DNA of 64,000 nucleotides from JAPKZH01 sp963715635 (GTDB lineage Bacteria; Acidobacteriota; Aminicenantia; Aminicenantales; UBA4085): NCBI GenBank assembly GCA_963715635.1, contig OY970261.1:3224001-3288000 (forward strand), given 5' to 3'. The stretch's first letter is position 1. Each line of letters starts with the position of its first letter. A program made the translations under genes and the position numbers. The notes beneath the pieces are model-generated. The model made no database searches. It was not told the DNA's origin and saw only the letters and a program-made list of their open reading frames with translations. Shown piece after piece: positions 8,895-18,426 of this stretch.

Positions 8895-11363
8895 ATGATT
8901 TCGGGTTCTAAAGGACAAGATCTCGGGCAAGGACAAAAAACGAGCCCCCGTCCGTTTGTCCCCCTGCTGGCCATCCTGGCCTTGATCTTCACTCTTCATC
9001 TAGGCTGTAAAAAGGGCCAGAAGATCCCCAGCTTGAAACGCGGTGAGAATTTCAACCTGCTTCTCATCACCGTCGATTCCCTGAGGGTTGACCGCATTGG
9101 TGCCTACGGTTCGAGAAACGCCCAGACTCCGAACATCGATCGCCTGGCGGAAAATGGGTTGATATTCAAGAGCTGTTATGCCTCCGTGCCGTTGAGCTTG
9201 CCATCGCACTGCACGATTTTTACGGGCAGAGAGCCGCTTGCCCATGGGGTCCGCAACGACGACACCAATTCCTTGCCCGACAGCGAGCAGACGTGGGCGG
9301 AGGTGATGAAAAATCAAGGGTTCGAGACCTGTGGCCTGATCTCCTCCTATCTTCTGCATTCCAAATTCGGCCTGAAACAGGGTTTTGACACCTATGACGA
9401 TTCGCTCGATTACGGCTCCATCATCCACAATGTCCGGACGTCCATTGCCGCAGACCAGGTCTTTGCCAGGTTTCAATCCTGGCTTGAACAGAGAACCCCC
9501 AATAAATTCTTCGCCTGGGTACATTTTTCCGATCCCCAGGCCCCCTATAAGCCCCCTCCGGAATATGCCAAAATGTTTGAAAACGATCCTTACAGCGGCG
9601 AAGTGGCCTTGGTCGATCATTATATCGGAGAGATCGTCCGCGCCCTTGAGGCTAAAAGGCTCATGGACAGGACCGTGGTGGTAATCGCGGGAAGTCACGG
9701 CGAATCTCTTCATGAACACCGGGAATCGGGCCACGGCCTTTTCTGCTATGAGCCGACCCTCAAGGTTCCCCTGATCATCCATAATCCCGCTGTTTTCAAG
9801 GAAAAACAGGTAATTGCAGCCAGGGTCAGGCTGCTGGATCTCATGCCGTCCTTTCTCCAGCTCTTCAACCTGGAAAGCCCGGCAGGAATTCAGGGAAAAA
9901 GCTTTCTATCCCTCCTTTCAAAAAGAAATCGGGATCGACAGATCGATCAGCCGGTCTATTTTGAAAGCCTGTATGGATCCAGGGAAATGGGATTTGCGCC
10001 CTTGACCGGCCTCATCAGCGAAAATTACAAATACATCTCTTTGCCGGAGACCGAGCTGTACGATTTGAAAACCGATCCCGCCGAAACGGAAAATCTGATC
10101 TTGACAAAAAGCGATGTGGCCCAAAGAATGGACACGGACTTGAGGCGCTATATCGAACAGCATTTGGGGAAAAAAGAGAAGGCCCCGGGAAAGGCTGAAC
10201 AAAGCCGGGAGGACAATCGAGCCGTCGACCCGAAAAAGGGAATCGACGCCATCGAACGGATGATCGAACTGGAACGGCTGATCTATTCCGAAAAATGGAG
10301 GGAAGCGGAAAAGGAGATCCAAGGCATCCGATCGGACTTCAAAGATTGGAAACTGCCGCAGCTTTACGATTATCAGTATCTCCTGGACAAGAAAAAAAAT
10401 GACCCCAGAAAGATCGAAGAAACTTTGAGACAAGCGGCTGAAAAATACCCGGAGAGCGACCGCTTCAGGCTCTCTCTGGCCCAGTTGTTAACCTCGACGG
10501 GCCAGCTGGGAGTGGCAGAAAAAATCTGTATCGAGGAACTGGCCAGGAATCCCGGCCTCAGCCAAACCAATATTCTGCTGGGAACCATTTACCAAAAAAC
10601 CGGCAGGACCGCCCAGGCGCTCTCCTGCCTGGAAAAAGCAATGGACCAGGAGCCGCAGAACGTCCGGCTCCAGCTTGAGTATGCCGCCCGGCTCACCGAG
10701 CTCGGAAAAAAAGAGAAGTCTCTGGAGATCCTGAAAAATCTTTTGAAAAACCGAACCCTGACCGCCGACCCAGCCGGCGCCGATGTTCAGGCTGATATCG
10801 GGGGGCTGCTGATAAAAATCGGCGAATTTGAGATGGCCAACACATGGCTGCTGGACCTTGTCGCCAATGGCAATGGCAACAGCACGGTCTGGACCCAAAT
10901 CGGGCTGGGATATTTCAATCAGGGAAATCTAGAAAAAGCCCGGGAATCTTTGGAAAAAGCCCTATCCCTGGACTCCCACAATGCCCTGGCCCTGAGCAGC
11001 CTAGGCACCTTCCACCTCTCGCTTTTCCGGCAGCGGAAACAAAAAGATGACCTGGAAAAGGCTATCACATATTATACCCGAGCCAAGGAAGCCTCGCCGG
11101 AATTGGCGTCCGCCCTCAACGGGCTGGGGGTCGCATTTAGGTACGCCGGAGAGCTCGAGCGAGCCATTTCTTGCTGGAAGCAGGTCCTGGACATTGATCC
11201 CGGATTTACCGACACCTATTTCAACCTGGGGATCACCCTGATCGAAACCGGCCGAAAGCAAGAGGCCTTGAAGGTCCTGAACATGTGCAAGGAAAGATAT
11301 TCGGACCGACTGAGCGAGAAGGAGCGCCAACAGCTGGACAGCTTGATTTCAGAGATAAAATAA
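8895..11363 (+). CDS. Lipoprotein: sulfatase-like (alkaline phosphatase superfamily) domain with C-terminal TPRs
   Basis: 822 residues from the ATG at 8895, chosen because it puts a lipoprotein signal at the N-terminus (hydrophobic 21-37, lipobox LHLGC, Cys38); longer starts back to 8748 add a segment with no signal. The sulfatase-like domain (about 48-420) has ITVDSLRVDRIGAYG and the nucleophile region LSLPSH, where the (C/S)xPxR motif has Ser and a His in place of Arg. The second metal motif, usually DHGE, reads SHGE here, so a usual metal ligand is missing. TPRs fill about 500-820. Activity on sulfate or phosphate esters is therefore doubtful. It forms an operon with the SGNH/TPR gene (22-bp gap). 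Confidence 0.78.
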   Translation: MISGSKGQDLGQGQKTSPRPFVPLLAILALIFTLHLGCKKGQKIPSLKRGENFNLLLITVDSLRVDRIGAYGSRNAQTPNIDRLAENGLIFKSCYASVPLSLPSHCTIFTGREPLAHGVRNDDTNSLPDSEQTWAEVMKNQGFETCGLISSYLLHSKFGLKQGFDTYDDSLDYGSIIHNVRTSIAADQVFARFQSWLEQRTPNKFFAWVHFSDPQAPYKPPPEYAKMFENDPYSGEVALVDHYIGEIVRALEAKRLMDRTVVVIAGSHGESLHEHRESGHGLFCYEPTLKVPLIIHNPAVFKEKQVIAARVRLLDLMPSFLQLFNLESPAGIQGKSFLSLLSKRNRDRQIDQPVYFESLYGSREMGFAPLTGLISENYKYISLPETELYDLKTDPAETENLILTKSDVAQRMDTDLRRYIEQHLGKKEKAPGKAEQSREDNRAVDPKKGIDAIERMIELERLIYSEKWREAEKEIQGIRSDFKDWKLPQLYDYQYLLDKKKNDPRKIEETLRQAAEKYPESDRFRLSLAQLLTSTGQLGVAEKICIEELARNPGLSQTNILLGTIYQKTGRTAQALSCLEKAMDQEPQNVRLQLEYAARLTELGKKEKSLEILKNLLKNRTLTADPAGADVQADIGGLLIKIGEFEMANTWLLDLVANGNGNSTVWTQIGLGYFNQGNLEKARESLEKALSLDSHNALALSSLGTFHLSLFRQRKQKDDLEKAITYYTRAKEASPELASALNGLGVAFRYAGELERAISCWKQVLDIDPGFTDTYFNLGITLIETGRKQEALKVLNMCKERYSDRLSEKERQQLDSLISEIK

Positions 11364-11385
11364 CCCCGAGAAAGAGAAAACACCT

Positions 11386-13557
11386 TTGTCCCCTCAGAAT
11401 GAGAACAATAAAACGAAAAGTCGGCGTCGCGGCCTGCGCCTATGGGCGTCCCGCCTTTTGATCATGATCCTGATGCCCCTGGTTCTCCTCGGACTGATGG
11501 AACTAGGATTGCGGATATTCGGATACGGATATCAAACATCTCCGATGATACCCTACGACATGAACGGCCGCCGGGCTTTTTGTGACAACCTCCGGTTCCC
11601 CTGGCGATTCTTCCCTCCCGATATCTCCCGGGATTTCAACCCCTTCATCTTTATCGATAAAAAGCCCGTGTCTACGTATCGAATTTTCATATTGGGCAGT
11701 TCTGCGGCACAAGGAGTGCCCGACAGCGCCTTCGCCTTTGGACGCATTCTGGAGGTCATTCTCCGGGAAGCATTCCCCCTGATCAAATTTGAAGTCATCA
11801 ATACCGCCCTTACAGCGGTCAATTCCCATGCCGTCTTGCCTATAGCCAAGGAGTGTGCCAGGCATCAGGCCGACCTGCTGATTGTCTACATGGGCAACAA
11901 CGAAGTCGTGGGTCCATACGGTCCCGGAACCGTATTCGCCCCTTTTTCCAGCCTGGCCCTCATCCATTTCAACATGGCCTTAAAAACCCTGCGCTTGGGG
12001 CAGCTTTTAGGCGGGCTAACTCAGTTTTTGGTCTCGAAAAAAAATGGCCTTCGCGTCTGGCGCGGGATGGAAATGTTTCTGGAGAGGCAAATTCCGGCTG
12101 ACGACCCCCGATTAAAATCGGTTTACCGGCACTTTGCCGGCAATCTCGAGGATATCGGCCGGGCGGCCGGCCGCAACGGCACCGCGGTCGTTTTTTGCAC
12201 GGTGGCCGTCAACCTGAAAGACTGCCCGCCCTTTGCTTCCAGGCACCGCCACGATTTGTCCGCCGGCCGCCGGGAAGAATGGGAAAATCTTTACCGCCAA
12301 GGAATCGAAAGAGAGAACGCCGGCGATGATCAAGGCGCCGCTCAGAATTATCGGTCTGCTTTAAGGATCGACGACGGCTATGCCGATCTCGTTTTCCGGA
12401 TAGGAGGCTGTGACTGGAGGCTGGGGGATTATGAAAACGCCAGGCGTTCATTTACAAAAGCCAGGGAACTCGACACACTTCGTTTTCGGGCCGACGGAGA
12501 AATCAACCGCCTGATACGGGAAACGGCGGCTGGCCGGGAATCACAAGGGATCTATCTTGCGGATATGGAGAAGGCGCTTGCCGCTGAGTCTGGCCGCGGC
12601 GTCCCCGGGGATGAGTTCTTTCTTGACCATGTTCACCTGAACTTCAGGGGAAACTATCTCGTCGCCCGGACCCTGTTTGACCGGATTAAGCCCCTGCTGC
12701 CGGATGAAATGAAAAGAACGGGCAGCGCTACCGTCAACCTGTTGAGTGCGGAAGCGTGCGCCGAAAAATTGGCCTATACCGATTGGGACCAATACAAAAT
12801 CGCCGAGGAGATGCTGAACGCTTACATCAAGAAACCCCCGTTCAGCAACCAACTCTATCATGCGGAGCAGGTTTCAAAATTGGAGCAAGGGCTGGCCAGC
12901 TTGAGAACCCGCCTCACGGTTGAAATCGCACAAAAATCCGCGGCCCAGTACGAAGATGCCATCGTTCATTCACCCCAGGATTGGTGGCTGCATTGGAAAT
13001 ATGCCCATTTGCTCTATCAAGGCCTGAAAAAAGACCGGGACGCACTCGAACATCTTGGCAAAGTTACGGAATTAGTGCCGCACTCTGTCAGGGGCTATTC
13101 GGGGATGGCGTTTATCCTGCATCGACTGGGAGATGGCGAGGGGGCGATTGATTGCTGTCTGAAGGCTCTGGCTATTGATCCCACCAAAGCCGAAGTCGAA
13201 AATATCCTGGCGGCGGCCTACGAGCTGAAGGGGTGGCCGGACAAAGCCGAAGCCCGGTACAAAAAGGCCATCGATATTCAACCCCACTATGTCGCGCCGT
13301 ACACGAATCTGGCCATGTTGTATACGAAGAGCAACCGGCTCCAAGACGCCGTGGAAATCTGCCGCCGGGGTTTGAAGGTTGTGCCCGATGCCGCGGATCT
13401 CTATGTGACCCTGGCCGACTCCCTCAATCAAATAGGACGACGGGACGAAGCCATTGCCGAATTGAAGGAAGCCCAGCGCCTCGATCCGCAGAATACGGAA
13501 GTGAATCATAAATTGAACGAAATCCTGTGGGAAAAAATCAAGAAAAATAAGTCTTGA
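11386..13557 (+). CDS. SGNH/GDSL hydrolase-like membrane protein with C-terminal TPRs
   Basis: 723 residues from a TTG at 11386 (start uncertain). One membrane span near 24-43 is followed by an SGNH-hydrolase fold: block I ILGSSAAQG (nucleophile Ser), the Asn of block III in YMGNNEVVG, and block V FLDHVHLNF with the Asp and His of the triad. TPRs lie in a middle insert (about 295-385) and at the C-terminus (about 515-715). Relatives usually act as esterases or acyltransferases on surface glycans. It faces a carbamoyltransferase/SxtJ/DUF5989 cluster; SGNH proteins are often found next to those three families, so a shared role in surface-molecule modification is likely but inferred. Confidence 0.78.
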   Translation: MSPQNENNKTKSRRRGLRLWASRLLIMILMPLVLLGLMELGLRIFGYGYQTSPMIPYDMNGRRAFCDNLRFPWRFFPPDISRDFNPFIFIDKKPVSTYRIFILGSSAAQGVPDSAFAFGRILEVILREAFPLIKFEVINTALTAVNSHAVLPIAKECARHQADLLIVYMGNNEVVGPYGPGTVFAPFSSLALIHFNMALKTLRLGQLLGGLTQFLVSKKNGLRVWRGMEMFLERQIPADDPRLKSVYRHFAGNLEDIGRAAGRNGTAVVFCTVAVNLKDCPPFASRHRHDLSAGRREEWENLYRQGIERENAGDDQGAAQNYRSALRIDDGYADLVFRIGGCDWRLGDYENARRSFTKARELDTLRFRADGEINRLIRETAAGRESQGIYLADMEKALAAESGRGVPGDEFFLDHVHLNFRGNYLVARTLFDRIKPLLPDEMKRTGSATVNLLSAEACAEKLAYTDWDQYKIAEEMLNAYIKKPPFSNQLYHAEQVSKLEQGLASLRTRLTVEIAQKSAAQYEDAIVHSPQDWWLHWKYAHLLYQGLKKDRDALEHLGKVTELVPHSVRGYSGMAFILHRLGDGEGAIDCCLKALAIDPTKAEVENILAAAYELKGWPDKAEARYKKAIDIQPHYVAPYTNLAMLYTKSNRLQDAVEICRRGLKVVPDAADLYVTLADSLNQIGRRDEAIAELKEAQRLDPQNTEVNHKLNEILWEKIKKNKS

Positions 13558-13580
13558 AAAAGATGCCATTCAGCCGGGGA

Positions 13581-13763
13581 TTAAAACAATGTATAAATAA
13601 ACGGCGCTATGCCCGAGACAGAGGCGAACACGAGAAACAATCCGAAGATAATAAGAATCGCCACGAGCGGGATCAGCCACCACAATTTTCGCTTCCAGAG
13701 GAAGATAAAAAAATGGCCCACCAGCCCAGCGTTCGCGGCGGCCCCTTTCAACCATTTTTTCAT
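13581..13763 (-). CDS. DUF5989 family small membrane protein
   Basis: 60 residues with the family signature: FLWKRKLWWLIP, one long membrane span (about 25-47) and a C-terminus ending APFIYTLF. AGGAGG lies a few bases before the ATG at 13763. It starts 11 bp after the carbamoyltransferase stop. DUF5989 proteins are repeatedly encoded beside carbamoyltransferases and SxtJ proteins; their function is unknown, and a role as a membrane partner of the carbamoyltransferase is only suggested by this neighbourhood. Confidence 0.85.
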   Translation of the reverse strand: MKKWLKGAAANAGLVGHFFIFLWKRKLWWLIPLVAILIIFGLFLVFASVSGIAPFIYTLF

Positions 13764-13774
13764 TCAGCCTCCTG

Positions 13775-15565
13775 TCATTTCTTCTTGGTGACAAGGAAAT
13801 TCTCGATGGCCAGCATATCCAAGCCGCTGTTGTGAAACGTCCGGAGTGCGTCGGCCGGACTGGCGACGATCGGCTCTCCGCGCAGATTATAGGAGGTATT
13901 CATCAAAACCGGAATCCCTGTCGCCTCCCCGAATTTCTCGACGACCCGGTAATAGCGCGGATTCGTTTCGCGTTTCAATGTCTGCAGCCGTCCAGTTCCC
14001 CAATGGTTGACGGCGGGGATCAGAGCCTGCTTGTCCGGGTGGATGGGTTCGACGAGGAGCATGAATCGTGCGGGATAGTGACGCTCCGGCTGGGGGAAGT
14101 CAAAGTATTGGGCGGTTTGCTCCTCCAGGATCACCGGCGCGAACGGCCGAAACGGCTCTCGAAATTTAATTTTGGCGTTGACAATCGTTTTCATGTCTGC
14201 CCGGCGCGGGTCGGCCAGGATGCTGCGGTTGCCCAATGCACGCGGCCCCCATTCGAATCGTCCCTGGAACCATCCGGCCACCTTCCCTTGGATAAGCCCC
14301 TCGACGATGCGATCCAGCAGCGGTTCGTCGTCGTGAAACTCTTCAAACGTCAGCCCCTCTTTTTTTAAAGAATCGGCCACCTCATTCTCAGAATATTCTT
14401 CTCCCCAGTAGCAATTCTCCAGGACAAACCGCCGGGGCTTTTTGAGCAGCCCATGATAGACATACAGGGCCGCTCCGAGCGCTCCACCCGAGTCTCCGGC
14501 CGCAGGCTGGATGAAGACATCCTCAAACGGGGTCTCGCGCAGAAGGCGGCCGTTGGCGACGCTATTTAAGGCCACGCCGCCGGCCAGGCACAGCTTTTTC
14601 AGGCCGGTTAATTTGTGGGCATGACAGGCCATCTTCAGCAGGATTTCTTCCGTCCCCCGCTGGATGCTGGCCGCTATGTCGGCATACTTTTGGTTCTGTT
14701 CAGCCGCATGGCTGTCCCAGCGCGGATGGTCCTGCCGGGGATGAGTCCGAAAGGTGTAAAAATCTGACTCGGGAATGCGCGGTTTCCCGAACAGGTCGGC
14801 GAATTTTTGATTGAAGGTGTGTTCCGTCGAGTGATAAAAGCTGAAATAGTCCATGTTAAGACGAAAACTGCCGTCCTCATCGACTTGGACCAGCTTGTAA
14901 ACCTGGTCCAGATAGCGGGGTTCGCCATAGGGGGCCATGCCCATGACCTTATATTCGCCTTCATTGACTTCAAAGCCCAAGAAGGCTGTAAAAGCGGAAT
15001 AAAGCAGTCCCAGAGAGTGGGGGAATCGAATCTCGCCCGCCACGTTGATGGCATTGTCTTTTCCGTCCGTCCAATCGGCACACCCCCGGCCGATGGTCGC
15101 CGTGGTCCACTCGCCGACACCGTCCACAGTCAGAATGGCCGCCTCTTCGAATGGCGAACAGTAAAGAGCGCTGGCGGCATGGGCGGTGTGATGCTCGGCG
15201 AAGAGGACGCGGTTCTGGGGGATTCCCAAATAGCGGACGATCTGGCCCCTGATCCATAATTTCTGGTTGAACCAAGCAATCATCGATTCCCGGAAGACCC
15301 GCCAGGCCTTGGGATAGGCGCCGAGGCAAGTCATCAAGATCCTCTCAAACTTGACCAGCGGCTTCTCGTAAAAGATGACATAATCCAAGTCGCCGCCCTT
15401 GATATTCCCGCGTTTCAGACAAAAATCGATGGCCAGGGCCGGGAATCCATAATCATGCTTTTTTCGTGAAAAGCGCTCCTCTTCAGCGGCCGCGATAAGC
15501 ATCCCGTCCCGAATCAAGGCCGCGGCGGCATCGTGATAAAAACAGGAAATCCCCAAAATGTCCAT
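13775..15565 (-). CDS. Carbamoyltransferase of the NodU/CmcH/TobZ family
   Basis: 596 residues, full length. The N-terminal Kae1-like domain carries FYHDAAAALI, the metal-binding EHHTAHAASAL and the nucleotide-binding LTVDGVGEW. The C-terminal YrdC-like domain has FEWGPRALGNRSILADPR. These enzymes form carbamoyl-adenylate from carbamoyl phosphate and ATP and pass the carbamoyl group to a hydroxyl on a sugar, antibiotic or nodulation factor. The acceptor here is unknown. The start codon overlaps the SxtJ-like stop by one base (TGATG), so the two are translationally coupled, with DUF5989 following. Confidence 0.93.
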   Translation of the reverse strand: MDILGISCFYHDAAAALIRDGMLIAAAEEERFSRKKHDYGFPALAIDFCLKRGNIKGGDLDYVIFYEKPLVKFERILMTCLGAYPKAWRVFRESMIAWFNQKLWIRGQIVRYLGIPQNRVLFAEHHTAHAASALYCSPFEEAAILTVDGVGEWTTATIGRGCADWTDGKDNAINVAGEIRFPHSLGLLYSAFTAFLGFEVNEGEYKVMGMAPYGEPRYLDQVYKLVQVDEDGSFRLNMDYFSFYHSTEHTFNQKFADLFGKPRIPESDFYTFRTHPRQDHPRWDSHAAEQNQKYADIAASIQRGTEEILLKMACHAHKLTGLKKLCLAGGVALNSVANGRLLRETPFEDVFIQPAAGDSGGALGAALYVYHGLLKKPRRFVLENCYWGEEYSENEVADSLKKEGLTFEEFHDDEPLLDRIVEGLIQGKVAGWFQGRFEWGPRALGNRSILADPRRADMKTIVNAKIKFREPFRPFAPVILEEQTAQYFDFPQPERHYPARFMLLVEPIHPDKQALIPAVNHWGTGRLQTLKRETNPRYYRVVEKFGEATGIPVLMNTSYNLRGEPIVASPADALRTFHNSGLDMLAIENFLVTKKK

Positions 15566-15792
15566 CAGAAGGCTTCCCGGGCCCGTTTCAGATCAGCCTC
15601 TTCTTTTGGACGCGGTTCCCAGCGCGGCTGTCCGCGTTTTAATTTCAGCGGGTCGCCGAAAAATCTCACGATCAAGCCAAAGGGTGCCGCCACGGTGAAG
15701 TAGAACACCGTCATCAGCAACCGGCCTAGGACATCCCCGGCTTTGCGACCGAACGCTTTCCACCTTTTCCAATACCGCTTCAATGGACTCAT
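15565..15792 (-). CDS. Short SxtJ-like membrane protein
   Basis: 75 residues with one or two hydrophobic segments (about 22-45) and the motif FGDPLKLKR followed by a Trp and a basic/acidic tail. This resembles the C-terminal half of SxtJ proteins, which normally have an additional N-terminal membrane segment; here the first half is missing or the family is shorter. It is the first gene of the SxtJ-like, carbamoyltransferase, DUF5989 operon. Role unknown. Confidence 0.7.
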   Translation of the reverse strand: MSPLKRYWKRWKAFGRKAGDVLGRLLMTVFYFTVAAPFGLIVRFFGDPLKLKRGQPRWEPRPKEEADLKRAREAF

Positions 15793-15861
15793 TTCGCTAT
15801 ATTTAAGATTTTACCATAAAAAGAGACCGCTGGAGCGAACGATCGCCCGGCCTTTTTTGAC

Positions 15862-18072
15862 CTATGGTTTTCGCAGAAAACGGTTAAAGAAGTCGTCCGA
15901 CGCGTTGAAGACCATGAGCCATCTCTTGAAGACGAGAAAATCATGGACCTCATCGGGAAAGACAATCAGCTCGTAATGGACGTTGCGGCCCCGGAGCAGC
16001 TGGACGAGTCCGGTCGTCTGGGAGAAGGCGACATTGCGGTCGTCATCCCCTTGGACGAGCAAAACGGGCGACGTCCATTTATCAATGGTCGACACGGCGG
16101 AGGCTTTGAAGGATGTGCTGGTGGTATCCAGAGAATTCCCCCAGAGATGCACGCCGGCGATGTCCACCCCGGCTTTGAAGATGTCGGAATTGCGCGATAG
16201 GCCCATGGCGGTCAACAGGCCGCCGTAAGAAAGCCCCCACAACCCGATGCGGTCGGGGTCCACATCGGGCCGCGACTGCAGATATTTGGCCGCTGCGACA
16301 ACGTCCTGGTACTCCGAAGACCCTGCCGCGCCGCGATTGGGAGCCATCCGAAACTCGCGGCCGTAACCGATGCCCGACCGATAGTTCACCGAGATGACGA
16401 CATAGCCTTTGTTGGCAAAGTACTGATTAACGGCGTAGGCCATATGGTAGAAGAACATGTAGTGATATCCGAGCAGCATTTGCCGTCCGGGACCGCCGTG
16501 GGAAAAGAGAATGGCAGGCCGCCGCTCGCCGGGTTGGATGTCTTTCGGCAGGAACAGCTGGTTATGGAACTCCAGCCCGTCTTCGGCCTTGAGAATGACA
16601 GACTCTGGGACGACATGGGCCTCGAGCGGAAAATCGGTTGGGAGCTTCGGGTTGATGATCTGCGCATTGCCGCCCTGGGCCGGCACAAGCGCGACGCAGC
16701 GGGGCCGTTTCGCGTCTGAGTAAAAGACCGCGACGCTGCGGCCTGAGGCCAAGGGCGCGGGCTCCGTTTCGATCCCATCGCCCTTGGTCAGCTGGACAGG
16801 CGGGCCGCCGGCCGTCGGCGACTGCCACAGGTCCCGCCGGTCGATATCCCCGACATTGGTCGTGTAATATAGTGTCTTGCCGTCGGCGGAGAATCCAACG
16901 AACTCGGCCTCGCCATCGCCCGGCGTGAGATTCGTCGGAATGGAATCCACGCCTCCGGAAACCGGCACGGTATAGTCATGCCGCCAATTGTTGCGTTCCA
17001 ATTGAAAGACCAGGCTGTCACCCGCCCAAGTGATCTCTCGGACGGCGCGAAACGATTCGTCGTCGAGCGGGTCATGCCATATTTTCTCCCCCTTGCCAGT
17101 CTCAACATCGGCCGCCCAGAATGTGAGTGTGTGGCCGTCCGCGAACTTCGCCGTCTGGAATCCCGGCCCCGATGCGATCTGCGGGGATTGGCCCGCTTGA
17201 GGCTGAGCCTGTTCTCGAGACAGCGTCGGCCTGGAAGGAGGTTGTCCGGGGGGGCTTGGGGTCTGGGCCGCGGCAGTTATTTGAGCGAAGGCCGATCCTG
17301 GCCGCCGGATGAACGCGATCTTCTTTCCGTCGCCCGACCAACTCGGGCTGGAATCCCTGTCGACCGAGGGCGCCAGGTAGGAGATCTTCCGGCTGGCAAC
17401 GTCATAGATGCCAATGAAGCTATGGTCTTGTCTGTCGCTCACAAAAGCGATTTTCCGGCTATCCGGAGACCAGCGCGGATTGCTGTTGGTGCCCCAGGTT
17501 CGGAAGAGGGGTTTCAACTCCTTGTCATCCCGGCTGGCGGGCACTTGCCCGGCCGGCGGAACAGCCACTCCGAAAATTTGGCCTCCTTTGACAAAAATCA
17601 CCCGTCTGCCATTGGGCGAGAGCACGGGACTTGCGCCGGCCGCCAGCCGAAAGGGTTTGCCCTCGTGCGTCCGGACGGCCCAGATGGCCTGTTCGCTGCC
17701 GTCGGGAAACTGGGATGGGTTGGCGACCCAGCCCGACCTGTTCGGGTCGCTGCCGCGGACAAAGACTATAACCGAGCCGTCGTCTGAAATCGAAAGGCTG
17801 GTCAGGTCGGTCCCGTCATCTTCCATAAAGCCGGTTAGGCGGGCCGGCTTGAAATCGGGCGCTGCGGCCGTGTAAACATTGCGCTTTCCTAGATCAAACT
17901 CGAGCCAAGCAATGCGATCGGCCTTTTTCGCCGAGACCAACTGGTAGGAGAATGAGTAGCTCAAGACCTGCTCGAGGCTGAATGGCTTTTGAGCGGAAGC
18001 CGGTATGCCGGCGAGCAGCAGAGCCATCAGGCCAAGCCCAATGGACATAAGGATTCGCGATGGTTTCATCAT
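15862..18072 (-). CDS. Secreted S9 family (prolyl oligopeptidase-like) serine peptidase
   Basis: 736 residues. A signal peptide (about 1-27, PASAQ) is followed by a WD40-like beta-propeller (about 30-470) with PD40 motifs such as NPRWSPDSRKIAFVSD, and a low-complexity Pro/Gln/Ser insert near 270-300. The C-terminal alpha/beta hydrolase (about 490-736) has GLSYGG with the nucleophile Ser615, the Asp in VQGDDDRN and the His in EVHDF. It probably cleaves short peptides in the periplasm. Two ATG codons (18072, 18069) follow GGGAGG; the second is better spaced. Confidence 0.88.
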   Translation of the reverse strand: MMKPSRILMSIGLGLMALLLAGIPASAQKPFSLEQVLSYSFSYQLVSAKKADRIAWLEFDLGKRNVYTAAAPDFKPARLTGFMEDDGTDLTSLSISDDGSVIVFVRGSDPNRSGWVANPSQFPDGSEQAIWAVRTHEGKPFRLAAGASPVLSPNGRRVIFVKGGQIFGVAVPPAGQVPASRDDKELKPLFRTWGTNSNPRWSPDSRKIAFVSDRQDHSFIGIYDVASRKISYLAPSVDRDSSPSWSGDGKKIAFIRRPGSAFAQITAAAQTPSPPGQPPSRPTLSREQAQPQAGQSPQIASGPGFQTAKFADGHTLTFWAADVETGKGEKIWHDPLDDESFRAVREITWAGDSLVFQLERNNWRHDYTVPVSGGVDSIPTNLTPGDGEAEFVGFSADGKTLYYTTNVGDIDRRDLWQSPTAGGPPVQLTKGDGIETEPAPLASGRSVAVFYSDAKRPRCVALVPAQGGNAQIINPKLPTDFPLEAHVVPESVILKAEDGLEFHNQLFLPKDIQPGERRPAILFSHGGPGRQMLLGYHYMFFYHMAYAVNQYFANKGYVVISVNYRSGIGYGREFRMAPNRGAAGSSEYQDVVAAAKYLQSRPDVDPDRIGLWGLSYGGLLTAMGLSRNSDIFKAGVDIAGVHLWGNSLDTTSTSFKASAVSTIDKWTSPVLLVQGDDDRNVAFSQTTGLVQLLRGRNVHYELIVFPDEVHDFLVFKRWLMVFNASDDFFNRFLRKP

Positions 18073-18257
18073 GGGCCTCCCAAAAATCCGTCGGAGTTAA
18101 ACCTTCTCATTTCTAAAAAATTCAGTGGCATGTTTCGAATTCTCCGGAATTTGGCAGGTGTCTCCGAATTTTTCAAAAAATGGAGAAGTTGATTTTGCGG
18201 AGCGAGTAAGTTCGATCCCACTTTATTAGTCTAGTCAGGGACGATCAGCTCTGTCAA

Positions 18258-18292
18258 ATAAAAAAAAGGGGACGGTTGAAATAACCGTCCCC
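18258..18292 (-). terminator. Intrinsic terminator of the first RRM gene
   Basis: Perfect 10-bp stem GGGGACGGTT / AACCGTCCCC (18268-18277 with 18283-18292) with a 5-nt loop, followed on the minus strand by a long U run (from 18267 downwards). It lies about 135 nt after the RRM stop codon. Confidence 0.85.
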
Positions 18293-18359
18293 ATAATTTT
18301 TGACAGACTTCAGGTTCGCCCGAATTCAGGGAATAAAAACAGGCCAGGGAAGCAATTTA

Positions 18360-18410
18360 GGGGACACGCACGATGGGGTCATGTCCCGAATTCGGCAGCT
18401 GTCCCCGAAT
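18360..18410. repeat. REP-like palindromic element with GGGGACAC / TCCCCGAAT motifs
   Basis: GGGGACAC at 18360-18367 and two TGTCCC(C)GAAT boxes at 18382 and 18400. Similar boxes occur at 18159-18170 (GTGTCTCCGAATT) and 20006-20054. The pattern resembles degenerate REP sequences; no RAYT transposase is in the window. Confidence 0.3.
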
Positions 18411-18426
18411 TGCAGTTGTTTTTCGC

